DNA from: UBA699 sp050261915
Lineage (GTDB): Bacteria; Bacillota; Clostridia; Clostridiales; Clostridiaceae
Length of the DNA stretch: 64,000 nt
Assembly: GCA_050261915.1 (NCBI GenBank)
Contig: JBLNDT010000001.1
Span: forward strand, 12,551 to 76,550
Reading direction: 5' to 3'
The notes under the pieces were generated by a model. It saw nothing but the letters and a program-made list of their open reading frames with translations, did no database searches and was not told where the DNA came from. A program made the position numbers and the translations under genes. Positions 16,284 to 26,441 of the stretch are shown in pieces. The stretch's first letter is position 1, and every line of letters starts with the position of its first letter.

Positions 16284-18632
16284 TTATTCACCATATGCTT
16301 TAAGTACTTCCTGAAGGGATATTTTTTCAATTTTTCTTCTATTTGCCCATGTACTTGCATAAAAAATCACTATAAGTATTATCAAACCTCTTGCTACGTC
16401 AAAAGGTTTAAACTCCAGCGGCAGCACCACGTTGTATTCAGCCGCAAAAACCTTCATGACCAGCTTTAGTACTCCCAAAGCTGCTGGCACACTTATTAAG
16501 TAGGAAATAACAGTGTATGCAAAATAGCTGTTCAATATCATTGAGTTAACCTCTTTACGGCTATACCCCATAACCTTAAGCAGGGAAATTACATAATAGT
16601 TTTTTTCTACAGTAAATGATGTCAATACAAAGACTATACTGGCGGCAATTACTGCAGCAGCCCACACCATGATATTAATCATAAAACTGGTGTAATTGTC
16701 CATAGCCTTTGATTGTTCAATTATTTCCGATTTGCTGACTATTATATTGTAATATTCTGCAGATGGCTTTGTAGTGCTGTATATTCCACTGAAAAGTCTG
16801 GAAGACTTATTTTCAGACAGCATATTGCTGAGCTTTTCTATTTTAAGATATACTTTGTCTGAAATATACTCATCTGTTATGCCCTTTACAACAAATTCAT
16901 AGTAGTCATTGTTAATTTTAATCTTTATGGAATCACCCTCATTGACACCTAATTTAATACTAAGCCTCTTAGTAATAACAGCACCATTTTGAATACGGAG
17001 GGTAATATCCTTACCGGATTCGTCAATGAGTTTATATAAGTTTCCTTTTGGCCTTAAACCTTCCAATGTTACCACATTATCATTTAAATATGCATAAGGA
17101 TACAATAGGAATTTTTCCTGTTCCCTGCCTGTTTCAGGAATTGTTTTGGTAAAATCAGCATAAGATTCATATTTGTAATCCACCTTGTTTAGGTAGTCCA
17201 CAGTCATTCTGTCCACCATACCTTCTGACATAAATGAAAAACTTATAAGCATTGTATAGAACATTATCCCAATAAAAAATATAAAAAAACTTTTAGTATT
17301 TCTAATGGAATGAAGATACTTAAACTTTGTAGCACCCTTTGCCTTTTCCATTAACCTGCTGATGTACCGACTTAATTTATTTACAGTACTATTATCCTTT
17401 GGCCTGATAAGTTCCAATGCAGTTTCTCCTAAGGTTTTGTATATTATAATCCCTGAAACCAAAGCGAAAAAAAACATAGGAATGAATATTGCTTCTGAAA
17501 AAACAGTAATATTCTGTTTAATCTTAACTGAAGGCATAAGATAAAAATCCAGATATAGGTTCTTCAATGATTCAGAATAAAATAAGCCAACAATATAACC
17601 AACTAATAACATAAGTAAAGCTATAAACATCACAGTAAGAAAATATGGCTTAGCTATTTCAATCTTTCTGTAACCCAATGCCTTTAATATTCCAATCTGT
17701 CCTCTTTCAGCATTAAGCAGGTTGTATATTAAAATTGATACAATAACAACCGCAATGGAAGCAATGAATATACTTAACCCAATAGCCATTACCCTGCCTT
17801 GAGTAAGTTCATAATATATGGCTCCGCTTCTCAAATTATTTTTTGTGAGAATTATTTCTGTTACAAAGGGAAGCTTTTCCTTATCGTAAGCAGTATTTAT
17901 ATTGCTTAAATCCTTACTTGTACCAGAAAATCTAAACCATTCTTTACCGTCTATCTTTTCATATTCTATATCTGTCATAAGAATTAGTGACTGCAATGAG
18001 GTGTCAAGATTAAAAGAATCATCAAACATTGGAAGTGTATAGTCTGGGAAAAGCACAAAACCTGTGACCTTATACTGCTTTTTATTGATTGTAACAAAAT
18101 CTCCCACTTGAATAGCATTTTTTTCGGCATAAATCCTGTTAATTGCTATTTCATTGTTTCTTAATGGCTTTACACCTTCTTCAATATAAGAAAGGTTTAT
18201 CTTTTCTGAATCCTTTATTATAAGAGCTTTATGATTTTTACCTTTAAAATTGTACTCAAATTTTTTGAATTCCCTTAATTCGAAAGAGTAGTTTGGATAT
18301 ACTTTTTGCAATTTTGAAATCCTGCTGTTAATTATCTTATTAAAGGTTTCTGTTTCAATTTTTTTAATATCACTTAAGGAATAAAATCCAAGCACCAGAA
18401 GCTTTTCAACTATAGGAAACTTTGATTCTTCTACAGTTACTGCATTCAGCATTTCAACTGAAAAATCCTCCTGATTATATTTATCAAGATATTTTGATGT
18501 AGGTTCTTCAATACCTCCAAGGGCATAGGCCATCATGGTAAAGGTGCAGGAACTGAAAATAATTATTATCCCTATGGCAATAAGCTGCATCCATTTTTTA
18601 GCCATTACTTTAACAACATTTTTTAGAAGCAT
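16284..18632 (-). CDS. FtsX/MacB-type ABC transporter permease
   Basis: A 782-residue permease with two FtsX-type units. A first TM helix (about 14-36) is followed by a roughly 240-residue extracytoplasmic domain and a three-helix FtsX core (about 275-405), then a second TM helix, a second extracytoplasmic domain and a C-terminal FtsX core (about 650-780). Both cores carry the signature GxLKALGYRKxEI / ISLLKVMGYSRKEV. Such permeases act in lipoprotein, peptide or signal export rather than solute import. It overlaps functionally with the ATPase 9 bp upstream. Substrate unknown. Confidence 0.9.
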   Translation of the reverse strand: MLLKNVVKVMAKKWMQLIAIGIIIIFSSCTFTMMAYALGGIEEPTSKYLDKYNQEDFSVEMLNAVTVEESKFPIVEKLLVLGFYSLSDIKKIETETFNKIINSRISKLQKVYPNYSFELREFKKFEYNFKGKNHKALIIKDSEKINLSYIEEGVKPLRNNEIAINRIYAEKNAIQVGDFVTINKKQYKVTGFVLFPDYTLPMFDDSFNLDTSLQSLILMTDIEYEKIDGKEWFRFSGTSKDLSNINTAYDKEKLPFVTEIILTKNNLRSGAIYYELTQGRVMAIGLSIFIASIAVVIVSILIYNLLNAERGQIGILKALGYRKIEIAKPYFLTVMFIALLMLLVGYIVGLFYSESLKNLYLDFYLMPSVKIKQNITVFSEAIFIPMFFFALVSGIIIYKTLGETALELIRPKDNSTVNKLSRYISRLMEKAKGATKFKYLHSIRNTKSFFIFFIGIMFYTMLISFSFMSEGMVDRMTVDYLNKVDYKYESYADFTKTIPETGREQEKFLLYPYAYLNDNVVTLEGLRPKGNLYKLIDESGKDITLRIQNGAVITKRLSIKLGVNEGDSIKIKINNDYYEFVVKGITDEYISDKVYLKIEKLSNMLSENKSSRLFSGIYSTTKPSAEYYNIIVSKSEIIEQSKAMDNYTSFMINIMVWAAAVIAASIVFVLTSFTVEKNYYVISLLKVMGYSRKEVNSMILNSYFAYTVISYLISVPAALGVLKLVMKVFAAEYNVVLPLEFKPFDVARGLIILIVIFYASTWANRRKIEKISLQEVLKAYGE

Positions 18633-18641
18633 AGCACACCT

Positions 18642-19340
18642 CTAACCCCAGTGTATATCCTGAGCGCTTTTTTTAATCTTGTTTTCTATTATCTCCGTTA
18701 TGCGTCCTGAGTTCATTTTAACTATTTTATCAGCCATTTCAGAAATCCCTTGGTTGTGAGTAATTACCACCACTGTTTTTTTATATTCTACATTTAGTTC
18801 CTGAATCATTTTAAGTACCTGCTTTGAATTTTGCTCATCCAAGGCCCCGGTTGGCTCATCACAAAATATTATATCCGGATTCTTAGCAAGACTCCTGGCA
18901 ATGGAAACTCTCTGCTGCTCTCCTCCAGAAAGCTGGTATGGGTATTTGTTCCTTACACTTTCAAGACCCAATTTCATTATTACTTCATCAATGTTAAAAG
19001 GGGTCTTCCCAATATCAGCTCCAATCTGGATATTTTCATATGCAGTAAGACTTTGAAGGAGATTGTACTGTTGAAATATAAAACCTAGATGATTTCTTCT
19101 GAATTGTGTCATTTCCTCATCTGAGAAGTTGGTAAGTTCTTCACCAAAGAAGGTTATTTTTCCAGAAGTAACGGAATCAAGGCCGCTTATAACATTTAGC
19201 AGTGTACTTTTCCCGCTTCCGCTAGGGCCAAGAATTACCACGAATTCACCATCCAAAACATTGAGATTTATGTCTTTCAGGGCTGTAGTCACCACATCTC
19301 CAGTTTTGTATGTTTTAAGAACATCAGTTAATACTATCAT
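18642..19340 (-). CDS. ABC transporter ATP-binding protein (MacB/LolD type)
   Basis: A 232-residue ATPase with Walker A GPSGSGKS, Q-loop FIFQQYNLL, signature LSGGEQQR, Walker B IIFCDEPTGALD and a switch His in VVITHN. The combination TGALD and downstream FtsX-type permease places it in the MacB/LolD/FtsE group. RBS AAGGGGATGGGG. Forms an exporter with the gene at 16284. Confidence 0.95.
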   Translation of the reverse strand: MIVLTDVLKTYKTGDVVTTALKDINLNVLDGEFVVILGPSGSGKSTLLNVISGLDSVTSGKITFFGEELTNFSDEEMTQFRRNHLGFIFQQYNLLQSLTAYENIQIGADIGKTPFNIDEVIMKLGLESVRNKYPYQLSGGEQQRVSIARSLAKNPDIIFCDEPTGALDEQNSKQVLKMIQELNVEYKKTVVVITHNQGISEMADKIVKMNSGRITEIIENKIKKSAQDIHWG

Positions 19341-19410
19341 AGCCCCATCCCCTTAAACTCCATCATTTAACTTGATTATATTTACCATGAGAAATATTGT
19401 CAATAATACA

Positions 19411-19449
19411 GCATAAAAAGAGATACCCCTTACAATGTAAAAGGGTATC
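19411..19449 (-). terminator. Terminator of the hut operon
   Basis: GATACCC / GGGTATC stem with an inner TTAC/GTAA pairing; on the minus strand it is followed by TCTTTTTATG. Lies just after fchA. Confidence 0.75.
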
Positions 19450-19472
19450 TGATGCAATGTTTAAAACAATTA

Positions 19473-20096
19473 TCACAACACACTTGCTATATAATCCAGT
19501 ATTTCATTTTCTTTAAGCTTAATGTTTTTTTCCAGTTCATCTGTCTCTAATGCTGTGCTTTCTTTAAATTCAATATCCTTTATGGAACTTAAATTTATCT
19601 TCACATTATATAATGCAGAAAGTACCGCTGTTCTGCATAGCATTGCTGCTACTGCAGCGTCTGAAGCAGCATTTTTGTTTCCCTTTTCTACTGCAGTCTT
19701 AATATAATCCATCATAGCATAAGCTTTTCTCGCTGTTTCAAGGGGAACCAGTGCAGCATATTTTGTTGCTTCCTGTATTGCATTGCTCCTGGCTTGTTTT
19801 TCTTCCTCAGTGTCCTTTGGCAATTTAAAGGCTTTCATAACTTCGTTAAAGGAATCAGAATCCTTGTCTATGTATTCCACAAAAATATCCTTTAATTCCT
19901 CTGTCTTTGCCATTATATCTTCAAATTCACCTTGTACATTTTCATAATTTTTTTTCCCGATTGTTAAGTTTGCCACCATATGAGTAAGGGCTGCAGAAAG
20001 GGCTCCGCTTAAAGCAGCTACACTTCCCCCTCCTGGCACAGGTGAACTTGATGCTGTTTCATCTAAAAAATCCTTTATGTTCATTTCCCCTAACAT
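19473..20096 (-). CDS. fchA: Cyclodeaminase/cyclohydrolase family protein (formimino-THF cyclodeaminase)
   Basis: A 207-residue, almost all-helical member of the FTCD_C/FchA family. The hallmark PVPGGGSVAALSGALSAAL occurs at about residues 19-38. In this operon it should convert 5-formimino-THF, produced by FtcD, to methenyl-THF plus ammonia, completing histidine breakdown into one-carbon units. The relative FchA of purinolytic clostridia acts as methenyl-THF cyclohydrolase, so both activities are possible. The start overlaps the hutI stop by 7 bp, indicating coupling. Confidence 0.9.
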   Translation of the reverse strand: MLGEMNIKDFLDETASSSPVPGGGSVAALSGALSAALTHMVANLTIGKKNYENVQGEFEDIMAKTEELKDIFVEYIDKDSDSFNEVMKAFKLPKDTEEEKQARSNAIQEATKYAALVPLETARKAYAMMDYIKTAVEKGNKNAASDAAVAAMLCRTAVLSALYNVKINLSSIKDIEFKESTALETDELEKNIKLKENEILDYIASVL

Positions 20097-21352
20097 AATA
20101 ACCCTCCGTTTTCCTTGTCATAAACAAGCTTTCCATTTTTTATTACCTTCTCAACAGTACTTACTCCTACATGATAAGGTATAAATTTATAGCTTGGAAA
20201 TTCAAGAACTATAATATCTCCATTTTTGCCTATATCAATACTTCCTATTTCCTCTGCCCTGTTTATTGCTGCTGCCCCGTTAATTGTAAGGGCTGTTACC
20301 GCTTCTTCTATAGTTAATTTCATTTGAATGCAGGCTAATGCAAAAACAAGCGGAATAGACTCTGTAAAGCAGCTCCCAGGGTTAAAATCCGTTGCAAGGG
20401 CAACTGCACAGCCCCTATCCACCATTTCCCTTCCCTTGGCATATTCTTCTCTTAAACTAAAAGCAGTACATGGGAGAAGAGTTGATACTACATTATTATC
20501 AGCCATTTTTTTTATTCCATTTTCTGATGCCTGAAGCAGGTGATCTGCTGAAACAGCTTTAAGCTCTGAAGCAAGTTCTGCTCCACCTAGCTGTACAATT
20601 TCATCCGCATGAAGCTTTAATCCGAACCCCAATTCCTTTGCCTTAGATAAAAGTTTTCTTGACTGTTCAATAGAAAATACATTTTTTTCACAAAACACAT
20701 CACAAAATTCGGCTAAATCCTTAACCTTTGGAAGAACATTTTCAATTATAAAATCCACGTATCCATCAGTATTTCCTGCAAACTCTTGTGGTGTTGCATG
20801 GGCCCCAAGATATGTGCTTACAATATCAATTGGATGAAGTTTATTGATTTCTTCCATTACCTCAAGCTGTTTTATTTCAGTATTAAGGTCTAACCCATAA
20901 CCGCTTTTTCCTTCCACAGTGGTTACCCCAAAGGAAAGCATTGAATCAAGCCTTTTAAGCCCTGCCGCTTTAAGTTCCTCCTTGGAGGCTTCCCTTGTTG
21001 CCTTAACTGAATTTGCTATTCCACCCCCACGATTCATTATATCCATGTATTTGTCCCCTCTAAGCCTCCAGGAAAACTCCTCAGCCCTATAGCCCCCAAA
21101 TACAAAGTGGGTATGCGAATCAACAAAGCCAGGAAGTACAGCCTTCCCTTTTGCATCAATAACTTCGTATTCATCCTTTTTATATCTTTCAAGAATGTCC
21201 ATGGTTTTTCCAACAGCTTTAATAATGCCATTTTCTATAACTACACCACCATCATTTATTATGGAAAGCTCATTCATTTCCATTCCATGCTTTGCTTTAA
21301 AGCCGCTGCAGGTTACAAGTTCCTGTGCATTTATAATCAAAGTACCTTTCAT
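20090..21352 (-). CDS. hutI: Imidazolonepropionase
   Basis: Hydrolyses imidazolone-5-propionate to N-formimino-L-glutamate, the third step of histidine degradation. A 420-residue amidohydrolase with the metal-binding VDSHTHFVFGG, the later LHADEI, and the conserved ATDFNPG near the C-terminus. Full family length. It sits between ftcD (4 bp) and fchA (overlap). Confidence 0.97.
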   Translation of the reverse strand: MKGTLIINAQELVTCSGFKAKHGMEMNELSIINDGGVVIENGIIKAVGKTMDILERYKKDEYEVIDAKGKAVLPGFVDSHTHFVFGGYRAEEFSWRLRGDKYMDIMNRGGGIANSVKATREASKEELKAAGLKRLDSMLSFGVTTVEGKSGYGLDLNTEIKQLEVMEEINKLHPIDIVSTYLGAHATPQEFAGNTDGYVDFIIENVLPKVKDLAEFCDVFCEKNVFSIEQSRKLLSKAKELGFGLKLHADEIVQLGGAELASELKAVSADHLLQASENGIKKMADNNVVSTLLPCTAFSLREEYAKGREMVDRGCAVALATDFNPGSCFTESIPLVFALACIQMKLTIEEAVTALTINGAAAINRAEEIGSIDIGKNGDIIVLEFPSYKFIPYHVGVSTVEKVIKNGKLVYDKENGGLLC

Positions 21353-21356
21353 AGCC

Positions 21357-22262
21357 CTACTCCATTATTCTTGTTTCAAGAATCTGATCCATTGAAAAAT
21401 CTTCAACACCAAGGTAGTAAACCGCAGTATCAATTAATGCTTCCATAGGAAGAAGACCTATTATTTCGCTGCCTATAACATTTACTCCATATCTCCTGGC
21501 TTCAATTTTTATGAGCTCAAAAGCACGGTAAAGTGCAGTTTTTGTATAGTCAGTCATGTTCATGGAAACTTGAACTATGTTTCTTTCTTTAATTTCTATA
21601 CCTAAAGCCTTACAGAATCTTAGTCCTCCACCAATAAACCTGACATTTTCACCAATTTTCTTAGCAATTTCAAGGTTGTTTGTATCAAGATTTACATTGA
21701 AGGCAACCAGTGGCATTCTTGCTCCAACAGCTGTAACTCCAGCACTTGGATGAACAGAATCTGGTCCAAAATCCGGCTTCCATTCACTGCTCTTCATCTT
21801 TTCATTCATACCTTCAAACTGTCCTTTTCTAACCGCAGCCAGGTTTTCCCTTGTTGGGGCAGAAGCTGCCTTTTCATATAAGAATATTGGAAGATTGTAT
21901 TTTTCCGAAGCTTCCTTTGCTGTTTCCATTGCAAGGGCAATTGCTTCCTCCACTGTTACATTTTTAATTGGAATAAATGGTACAACGTCACAAGCCCCCA
22001 TTCTTGGATGTTCACCCTGGTGTGTTCTTAGGTCTATAAGTTCTATAGCAACTCCCATAGCTTCAATAACAGCATTTTTAACAGCAGCAGGCTCTCCAAC
22101 AACAGTTACTACTACTCTGTTATGGTCCTTGTCACTTTTATAGTCCAGAAGTTTTACTCCTTCTTTTCCTCTAAAAGGATTAACTATCTTTTCAATTTTT
22201 TCAAGGTCTCTTCCCTCGCTGAAATTTGGTACACATTCAATTATTTTTTTTACATTACTCAT
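21357..22262 (-). CDS. ftcD: Glutamate formimidoyltransferase
   Basis: Transfers the formimino group from N-formiminoglutamate to tetrahydrofolate, yielding glutamate. A 301-residue protein starting KKIIECVPNFSEGRD, the family signature, followed by DHNRVVVT, the catalytic-region QGEHPRMGACDVVPFIP and a C-terminal EIIGLLP. It is the stand-alone transferase half of mammalian FTCD; the deaminase half is the separate fchA gene two genes downstream. Confidence 0.97.
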   Translation of the reverse strand: MSNVKKIIECVPNFSEGRDLEKIEKIVNPFRGKEGVKLLDYKSDKDHNRVVVTVVGEPAAVKNAVIEAMGVAIELIDLRTHQGEHPRMGACDVVPFIPIKNVTVEEAIALAMETAKEASEKYNLPIFLYEKAASAPTRENLAAVRKGQFEGMNEKMKSSEWKPDFGPDSVHPSAGVTAVGARMPLVAFNVNLDTNNLEIAKKIGENVRFIGGGLRFCKALGIEIKERNIVQVSMNMTDYTKTALYRAFELIKIEARRYGVNVIGSEIIGLLPMEALIDTAVYYLGVEDFSMDQILETRIME

Positions 22263-22278
22263 TATGATGCCGCCTTTC

Positions 22279-24300
22279 TTACATGCTTTTTTCTATTATA
22301 TTTTTTATAAGCTTTTCATCTGGAACAAAGGGTAGTGTAATATGGTCTGTTCCCAAATTTTTATTATTATACTCTATGCTGGTGGTTATTGAATTTTCAT
22401 TTCTTGCCCAGGCACGTCTTGCAACTCCACCCATAACATCCCAAAGCATGGAGGATTTAATTATTTCATCAATTCTAGAGCTTCCGTCCAGAACCAGTCC
22501 AAAGCCACCATTTATTGACTTGCCGATTCCAACACCGCCACCGTTATGAAGAGCAATTAAGCTCATTCCCCTTGCAGCATTACCTGCAAAGCACTGCACT
22601 GCCATATCAGCCATTATGTTGCTGCCGTCTTTAATATTTGAAGTTTCTCTAAAAGGTGAATCTGTTCCACTAACGTCATGATGATCTCTTCCAAGCATTA
22701 CAGGGCCTATTTCACCATTTCTAACCATTTCATTGAATTTCAGGGCTATATTCATTCTTCCGTACGCATCCTGATATAGTATTCTTGCTTCAGTACCAAC
22801 CACCAGTTGATTTTTTTCAGCATCCCTTACCCAAACGTAATTGTCCCTGTCCTGAGCCCGTCTATTTGGGTCAATACATCTCATTGCAGCAAAATCAGTT
22901 TTTATAAGGTCTTCATGTTTTCCGCTTAAACATACCCATCTAAATGGACCATAGCCAAAATCAAATAGTTCAGGACCCATTATATCCTCCACGTAGGAAG
23001 GGAAAATAAAGCCATCCTTTTCATCCACACCATTTTTAGATATTTCTATAACTCCTGCATCGAAAACCGCCTTCATAAATGCATTTCCATAATCAAAGAA
23101 GTATGTTCCCCTTGCTCCAAGCTCCTTAATAAGTTCAAAATGACGCTTTAGTGATTTATCAACTAATTTATTAAATCCTTCACGATCTTCCTTTAAGAGT
23201 CTTGTTCTTTCTTCAAAGGTTATCCCTTGTGGGCAGTATCCTCCGTCATAGACTGCATGGCATGAGGTTTGATCTGAAAGAAGCTCTATATTCTTATTAT
23301 TAGTAACTGCGTATTCAAGAAGATCTACAATATTTCCGTGGTATGCTATGGAAATTGGTTCTTTTTTGTTCATATATTCTTCTGCAAGAGTAAATATTTC
23401 ATCAAGATTTGAAGATATTGCTTGAACCCAGCCCTGGGTATGCCTTGTTACAATTCTTGAGTAATCAACCTCAGCAATAATTCCAACTGCACCTGCAATA
23501 ACAGCAGCTTTTGGCTGAGCACCACTCATGCCCCCAAGACCGGAAGACACAAATATATGTCCCCGTAAGTCCTCATCATTTTTAACTCCAAGCTTAAGCC
23601 TTCCTGCATTAAGTATTGTGTTGTAGGTTCCGTGAACAATTCCCTGGGGTCCAATATACATCCAGCCCCCTGCAGTCATCTGTCCGTAGTTTGCAACACC
23701 CATCTGCATAGCATAGTGCCAGTCATGCTGATTGTCAAACATACCGATCATCATGGCATTTGTTATTATAACTCTAGGTGCATCAGGCTTTGACTTGAAC
23801 AAACCAACAGGATGTCCAGATTCAATAACAAGAGTTTGATCTTCTGTCATTATTTCAAGATATTTTTTAACTAGGACATACTGCATCCAGTTTTGAAATA
23901 CCTGCCCAGTTTCCCCATAGGTTACAAGTTCATAAGGGTATAGGGCTACCTCAAAATCAAGGTTATTATCGATCATAACCTGGAACGCCTTTGCATCTAA
24001 ACAGTTTCCCTTATATTCATTAATAGATTTTCCTTTAATTCTCCCTTCAGGTCTAAATCTATATCCGTAAATTCTTCCTCTTGTTTTTAATTCTTCCATA
24101 AATTCCGGGGCAAGAGTTTCATGCAGTTCCTCTGGTATGTATCTTAAAGCATTTTTTAAAGCTACCTCCGCCTGTGCACTTGTTAAAGTAAAACCTCTAT
24201 CAGGAGCTCTCCTGATGCCTTCTTTAAATTCAGGCATTGCTGGTAGCTTAGACTCTAATTTTACAGTCATAGCATCTGATATATTTTTATTGGTTACCAT
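22279..24300 (-). CDS. hutU: Urocanate hydratase
   Basis: Converts urocanate to imidazolonepropionate using tightly bound NAD+. A 673-residue protein, the longer type found in Firmicutes, with GGWMYIGPQGIVHGTYNT, SSGLGGMSGAQPKA, YFDYGNAFMKA and LIALHNGGGVGIGKS. RBS AGGAGG 6 bases upstream. Lies 13 bp after hutH. Confidence 0.97.
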   Translation of the reverse strand: MVTNKNISDAMTVKLESKLPAMPEFKEGIRRAPDRGFTLTSAQAEVALKNALRYIPEELHETLAPEFMEELKTRGRIYGYRFRPEGRIKGKSINEYKGNCLDAKAFQVMIDNNLDFEVALYPYELVTYGETGQVFQNWMQYVLVKKYLEIMTEDQTLVIESGHPVGLFKSKPDAPRVIITNAMMIGMFDNQHDWHYAMQMGVANYGQMTAGGWMYIGPQGIVHGTYNTILNAGRLKLGVKNDEDLRGHIFVSSGLGGMSGAQPKAAVIAGAVGIIAEVDYSRIVTRHTQGWVQAISSNLDEIFTLAEEYMNKKEPISIAYHGNIVDLLEYAVTNNKNIELLSDQTSCHAVYDGGYCPQGITFEERTRLLKEDREGFNKLVDKSLKRHFELIKELGARGTYFFDYGNAFMKAVFDAGVIEISKNGVDEKDGFIFPSYVEDIMGPELFDFGYGPFRWVCLSGKHEDLIKTDFAAMRCIDPNRRAQDRDNYVWVRDAEKNQLVVGTEARILYQDAYGRMNIALKFNEMVRNGEIGPVMLGRDHHDVSGTDSPFRETSNIKDGSNIMADMAVQCFAGNAARGMSLIALHNGGGVGIGKSINGGFGLVLDGSSRIDEIIKSSMLWDVMGGVARRAWARNENSITTSIEYNNKNLGTDHITLPFVPDEKLIKNIIEKSM

Positions 24301-24313
24301 TCTTATCCTCCTA

Positions 24314-25837
24314 TTAATAATTTAATTCAACTTCCTTCTCCACTGCTTTTAAAAGCTTGGAGCTTGCAATAAGTTCAGTTACTTTTTCGAGATCCTCATA
24401 CATTATCTTATCTTCCTCAATAAACTTAGTAACTTCTCTAATTGTTTTATATGCAGCAGCTGTTCCAACTCCTAGAGTGAAGCCGTTTCTGAAGTCAATA
24501 GCCTGACAAGCTGCTAAAAGCTCTGTAGCAAGAACTCTTCTTGTGTTTTTAAGTATTTCCATGCTTTTTCTTGCTGCAATTGTGCCCATGCTCACATGGT
24601 CCTCCTGGTTTGCAGAGGAAGGTATTGAATCTACTGAAGCAGGATGTGCAAGCACCTTGTTTTCAGATACTAAGGATGCCGCTGCATACTGGGTAATCAT
24701 AAATCCTGAATTTAAGCCGCCTTTTTTTACTAAAAATGCAGGAAGGTCATTAAGCTGGCTGTTTATAAGTCTTTCAAGTCTTCTTTCAGAAATATTTCCT
24801 AGCTCAGCAATAGCTATTCCTAAAAAGTCAAAGCTAAGTGCCATAGGCTGTCCATGGAAATTCCCACCTGAAATAACATCCCCGCCTTCTAAAACTATAG
24901 GATTATCTGTAACAGAATTTATTTCAAGAATAACCTTGTCTTCAACATATCTTACTGCATCCTTGCTTGCCCCGTGAACCTGGGGAATGCATCTAAGTGA
25001 ATAAGCATCCTGAATCCTTATTTCACCCTGTCTTGTAACAAAGGTACTGTCCTTAGTTAGTTTTAACATATTTTCAGCAGTAGTAAGCTGGCCTTTATGT
25101 GGTCTTATAACATGTATTCTCTTGTCATAAGCATCTGTAATTCCCCTTAAAGCTTCCAATGTAAGGGCAGAAGCTATATCACATACTTTTAAAAGTTCAA
25201 TGGCATCATACACTGCAAGTGCACCTATACCTGTCATGGCAGGAGTTCCATTTATTAGTGCAAGGCCTTCTTTTTCCACAAGCTCTATGGTTTCTATCCC
25301 AGCAAGCTTCATGGCTTCAGCTCCTGACATTATTGCACCCTTGTACTCCGCTGTACCTTCACCAATCATAGGAAGTACCATGTGAGCTAAAGGAACTAAA
25401 TCACCAGATGCACCTAAAGATCCTTTTTCCGGTATAACAGGATGAACACCTTTATTAAGCATTTCAATAAGGGTTTCCAAAGTACTTAATCTTAGCCCCG
25501 AAAATCCCTTGGACAAGGCATTTGCTCTAAGAAGCATTATAGACCTCACAGCATCTGTTGGAAGGTTTTCGCCAGCACCACAGGCATGTGACAATATCAA
25601 GTTTTTCTGTAATGCTTTACAGTCTCCATTTGATATATTAACATTTGAGAATATGCCAAAACCTGTAGTAATACCGTAAATAACTTTCTCATCTCTTATA
25701 ATTCCATCTACTATTTCTCTTGATGCTGTAACCCTTGCTTTTGCAGCCTCATCAAGCATAACATTGCAGTTCTCCCTGGATATCTGCACAACTTGTTCCA
25801 GAGTTAAGTCCTCGCCATTAATAAATACTGTGTTCAT
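24314..25837 (-). CDS. hutH: Histidine ammonia-lyase
   Basis: Deaminates histidine to urocanate. 507 residues from the ATG at 25837, which is preceded by GAGGGGG; an upstream in-frame start would lie in the untranslated leader. The MIO prosthetic group forms from Ala143-Ser144-Gly145 in GSLGASGDLVPLAH. YGITTGFG carries the catalytic Tyr, and QDAYSLRCIPQVHG and the FHGQP stretch are conserved. First structural gene after the HutP-controlled terminator. Confidence 0.98.
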   Translation of the reverse strand: MNTVFINGEDLTLEQVVQISRENCNVMLDEAAKARVTASREIVDGIIRDEKVIYGITTGFGIFSNVNISNGDCKALQKNLILSHACGAGENLPTDAVRSIMLLRANALSKGFSGLRLSTLETLIEMLNKGVHPVIPEKGSLGASGDLVPLAHMVLPMIGEGTAEYKGAIMSGAEAMKLAGIETIELVEKEGLALINGTPAMTGIGALAVYDAIELLKVCDIASALTLEALRGITDAYDKRIHVIRPHKGQLTTAENMLKLTKDSTFVTRQGEIRIQDAYSLRCIPQVHGASKDAVRYVEDKVILEINSVTDNPIVLEGGDVISGGNFHGQPMALSFDFLGIAIAELGNISERRLERLINSQLNDLPAFLVKKGGLNSGFMITQYAAASLVSENKVLAHPASVDSIPSSANQEDHVSMGTIAARKSMEILKNTRRVLATELLAACQAIDFRNGFTLGVGTAAAYKTIREVTKFIEEDKIMYEDLEKVTELIASSKLLKAVEKEVELNY

Positions 25838-25860
25838 TATAATCCCCCTCATATAAATTA

Positions 25861-25900
25861 AATAAAAAAAGGCAAAACTCAATAACAATTGAGTTTTGCC
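25861..25900 (-). terminator. Conditional terminator in front of hutH
   Basis: A 13-bp perfect stem (GGCAAAACTCAAT / ATTGAGTTTTGCC) with a 4-base loop followed, on the minus strand, by a run of seven T. It lies between hutP and hutH, 24 bp before the hutH start, so transcripts must pass it to express the degradative genes. By analogy with the Bacillus subtilis hut leader it is expected to be overridden by HutP plus histidine. Confidence 0.9.
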
Positions 25901-25903
25901 CCC

Positions 25904-25920
25904 CTAACAACTAATAACTA
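25904..25920 (-). promoter_or_regulatory. HutP RNA-binding site, three UAG triplets
   Basis: The transcript reads UAG-UUAU-UAG-UUGU-UAG, three UAG triplets with 4-nt spacers, ending directly beside the terminator stem. HutP hexamers of B. subtilis recognise NAG (best UAG) triplets with the same spacing. The match in motif, spacing and position, with hutP itself directly upstream, makes this a confident call. Confidence 0.88.
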
Positions 25921-25957
25921 TGGGTCAAATTCCAAAATTCTTCTTTAATATATTCAA

Positions 25958-26404
25958 TTATACAGGATTAATTCCCATCCCCATTACTTCATGTTCAAAG
26001 CCTTTTATTGGTGCACCTATGTTTCCATATAATGCAACTGCAAGCCAGTGTCCATCAGATTCATCACCTATGATTCGCGGTCCCTTGACTATGGTAAAGA
26101 CCAAACCTGCTGAACGAAGTACATTGCCTAGGCCAACCTGACCTCTGCAAATTCCTGCATAAGCCTCTAAAACAGAATGATAAAGAGCATGCTCTTCTCT
26201 GTAGATATCTTTAATAAAACCCTCCTTTTTCCCCGCAGTTTCTATTGCTGCAAAGATCTTTGAGGAATCCATGGAGCCTACTTTTCCTTTAAGCACCTTA
26301 AACCCCTGTTTGCTTGCAGAGTTTTTAATAATTTCCTCTTCTTCACCGGAGGAGGCTACACATAACAATACTGCAATCTTTCCTATGCTCAAAGAATCAA
26401 ACAA
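25958..26404 (-). CDS. hutP: Hut operon antiterminator HutP
   Basis: RNA-binding, histidine- and Mg2+-dependent antiterminator. From the TTG at 26404 (GGAGG 7 bases upstream) the protein has 148 residues, matching the Bacillus homologue; in-frame starts further upstream would add an unrelated extension. GKVGSMDSSKIFAAIETA, YREEHALYH and GNIGAPIKGFEHE are near-identical to known HutP. The metal-ligand histidines correspond to His72, His76 and His138. Its own SigA-type promoter lies just upstream. Confidence 0.93.
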   Translation of the reverse strand: MFDSLSIGKIAVLLCVASSGEEEEIIKNSASKQGFKVLKGKVGSMDSSKIFAAIETAGKKEGFIKDIYREEHALYHSVLEAYAGICRGQVGLGNVLRSAGLVFTIVKGPRIIGDESDGHWLAVALYGNIGAPIKGFEHEVMGMGINPV

Positions 26405-26441
26405 AGTAATACCTCCAAAATTTAAGTTTACTCCACTCTTA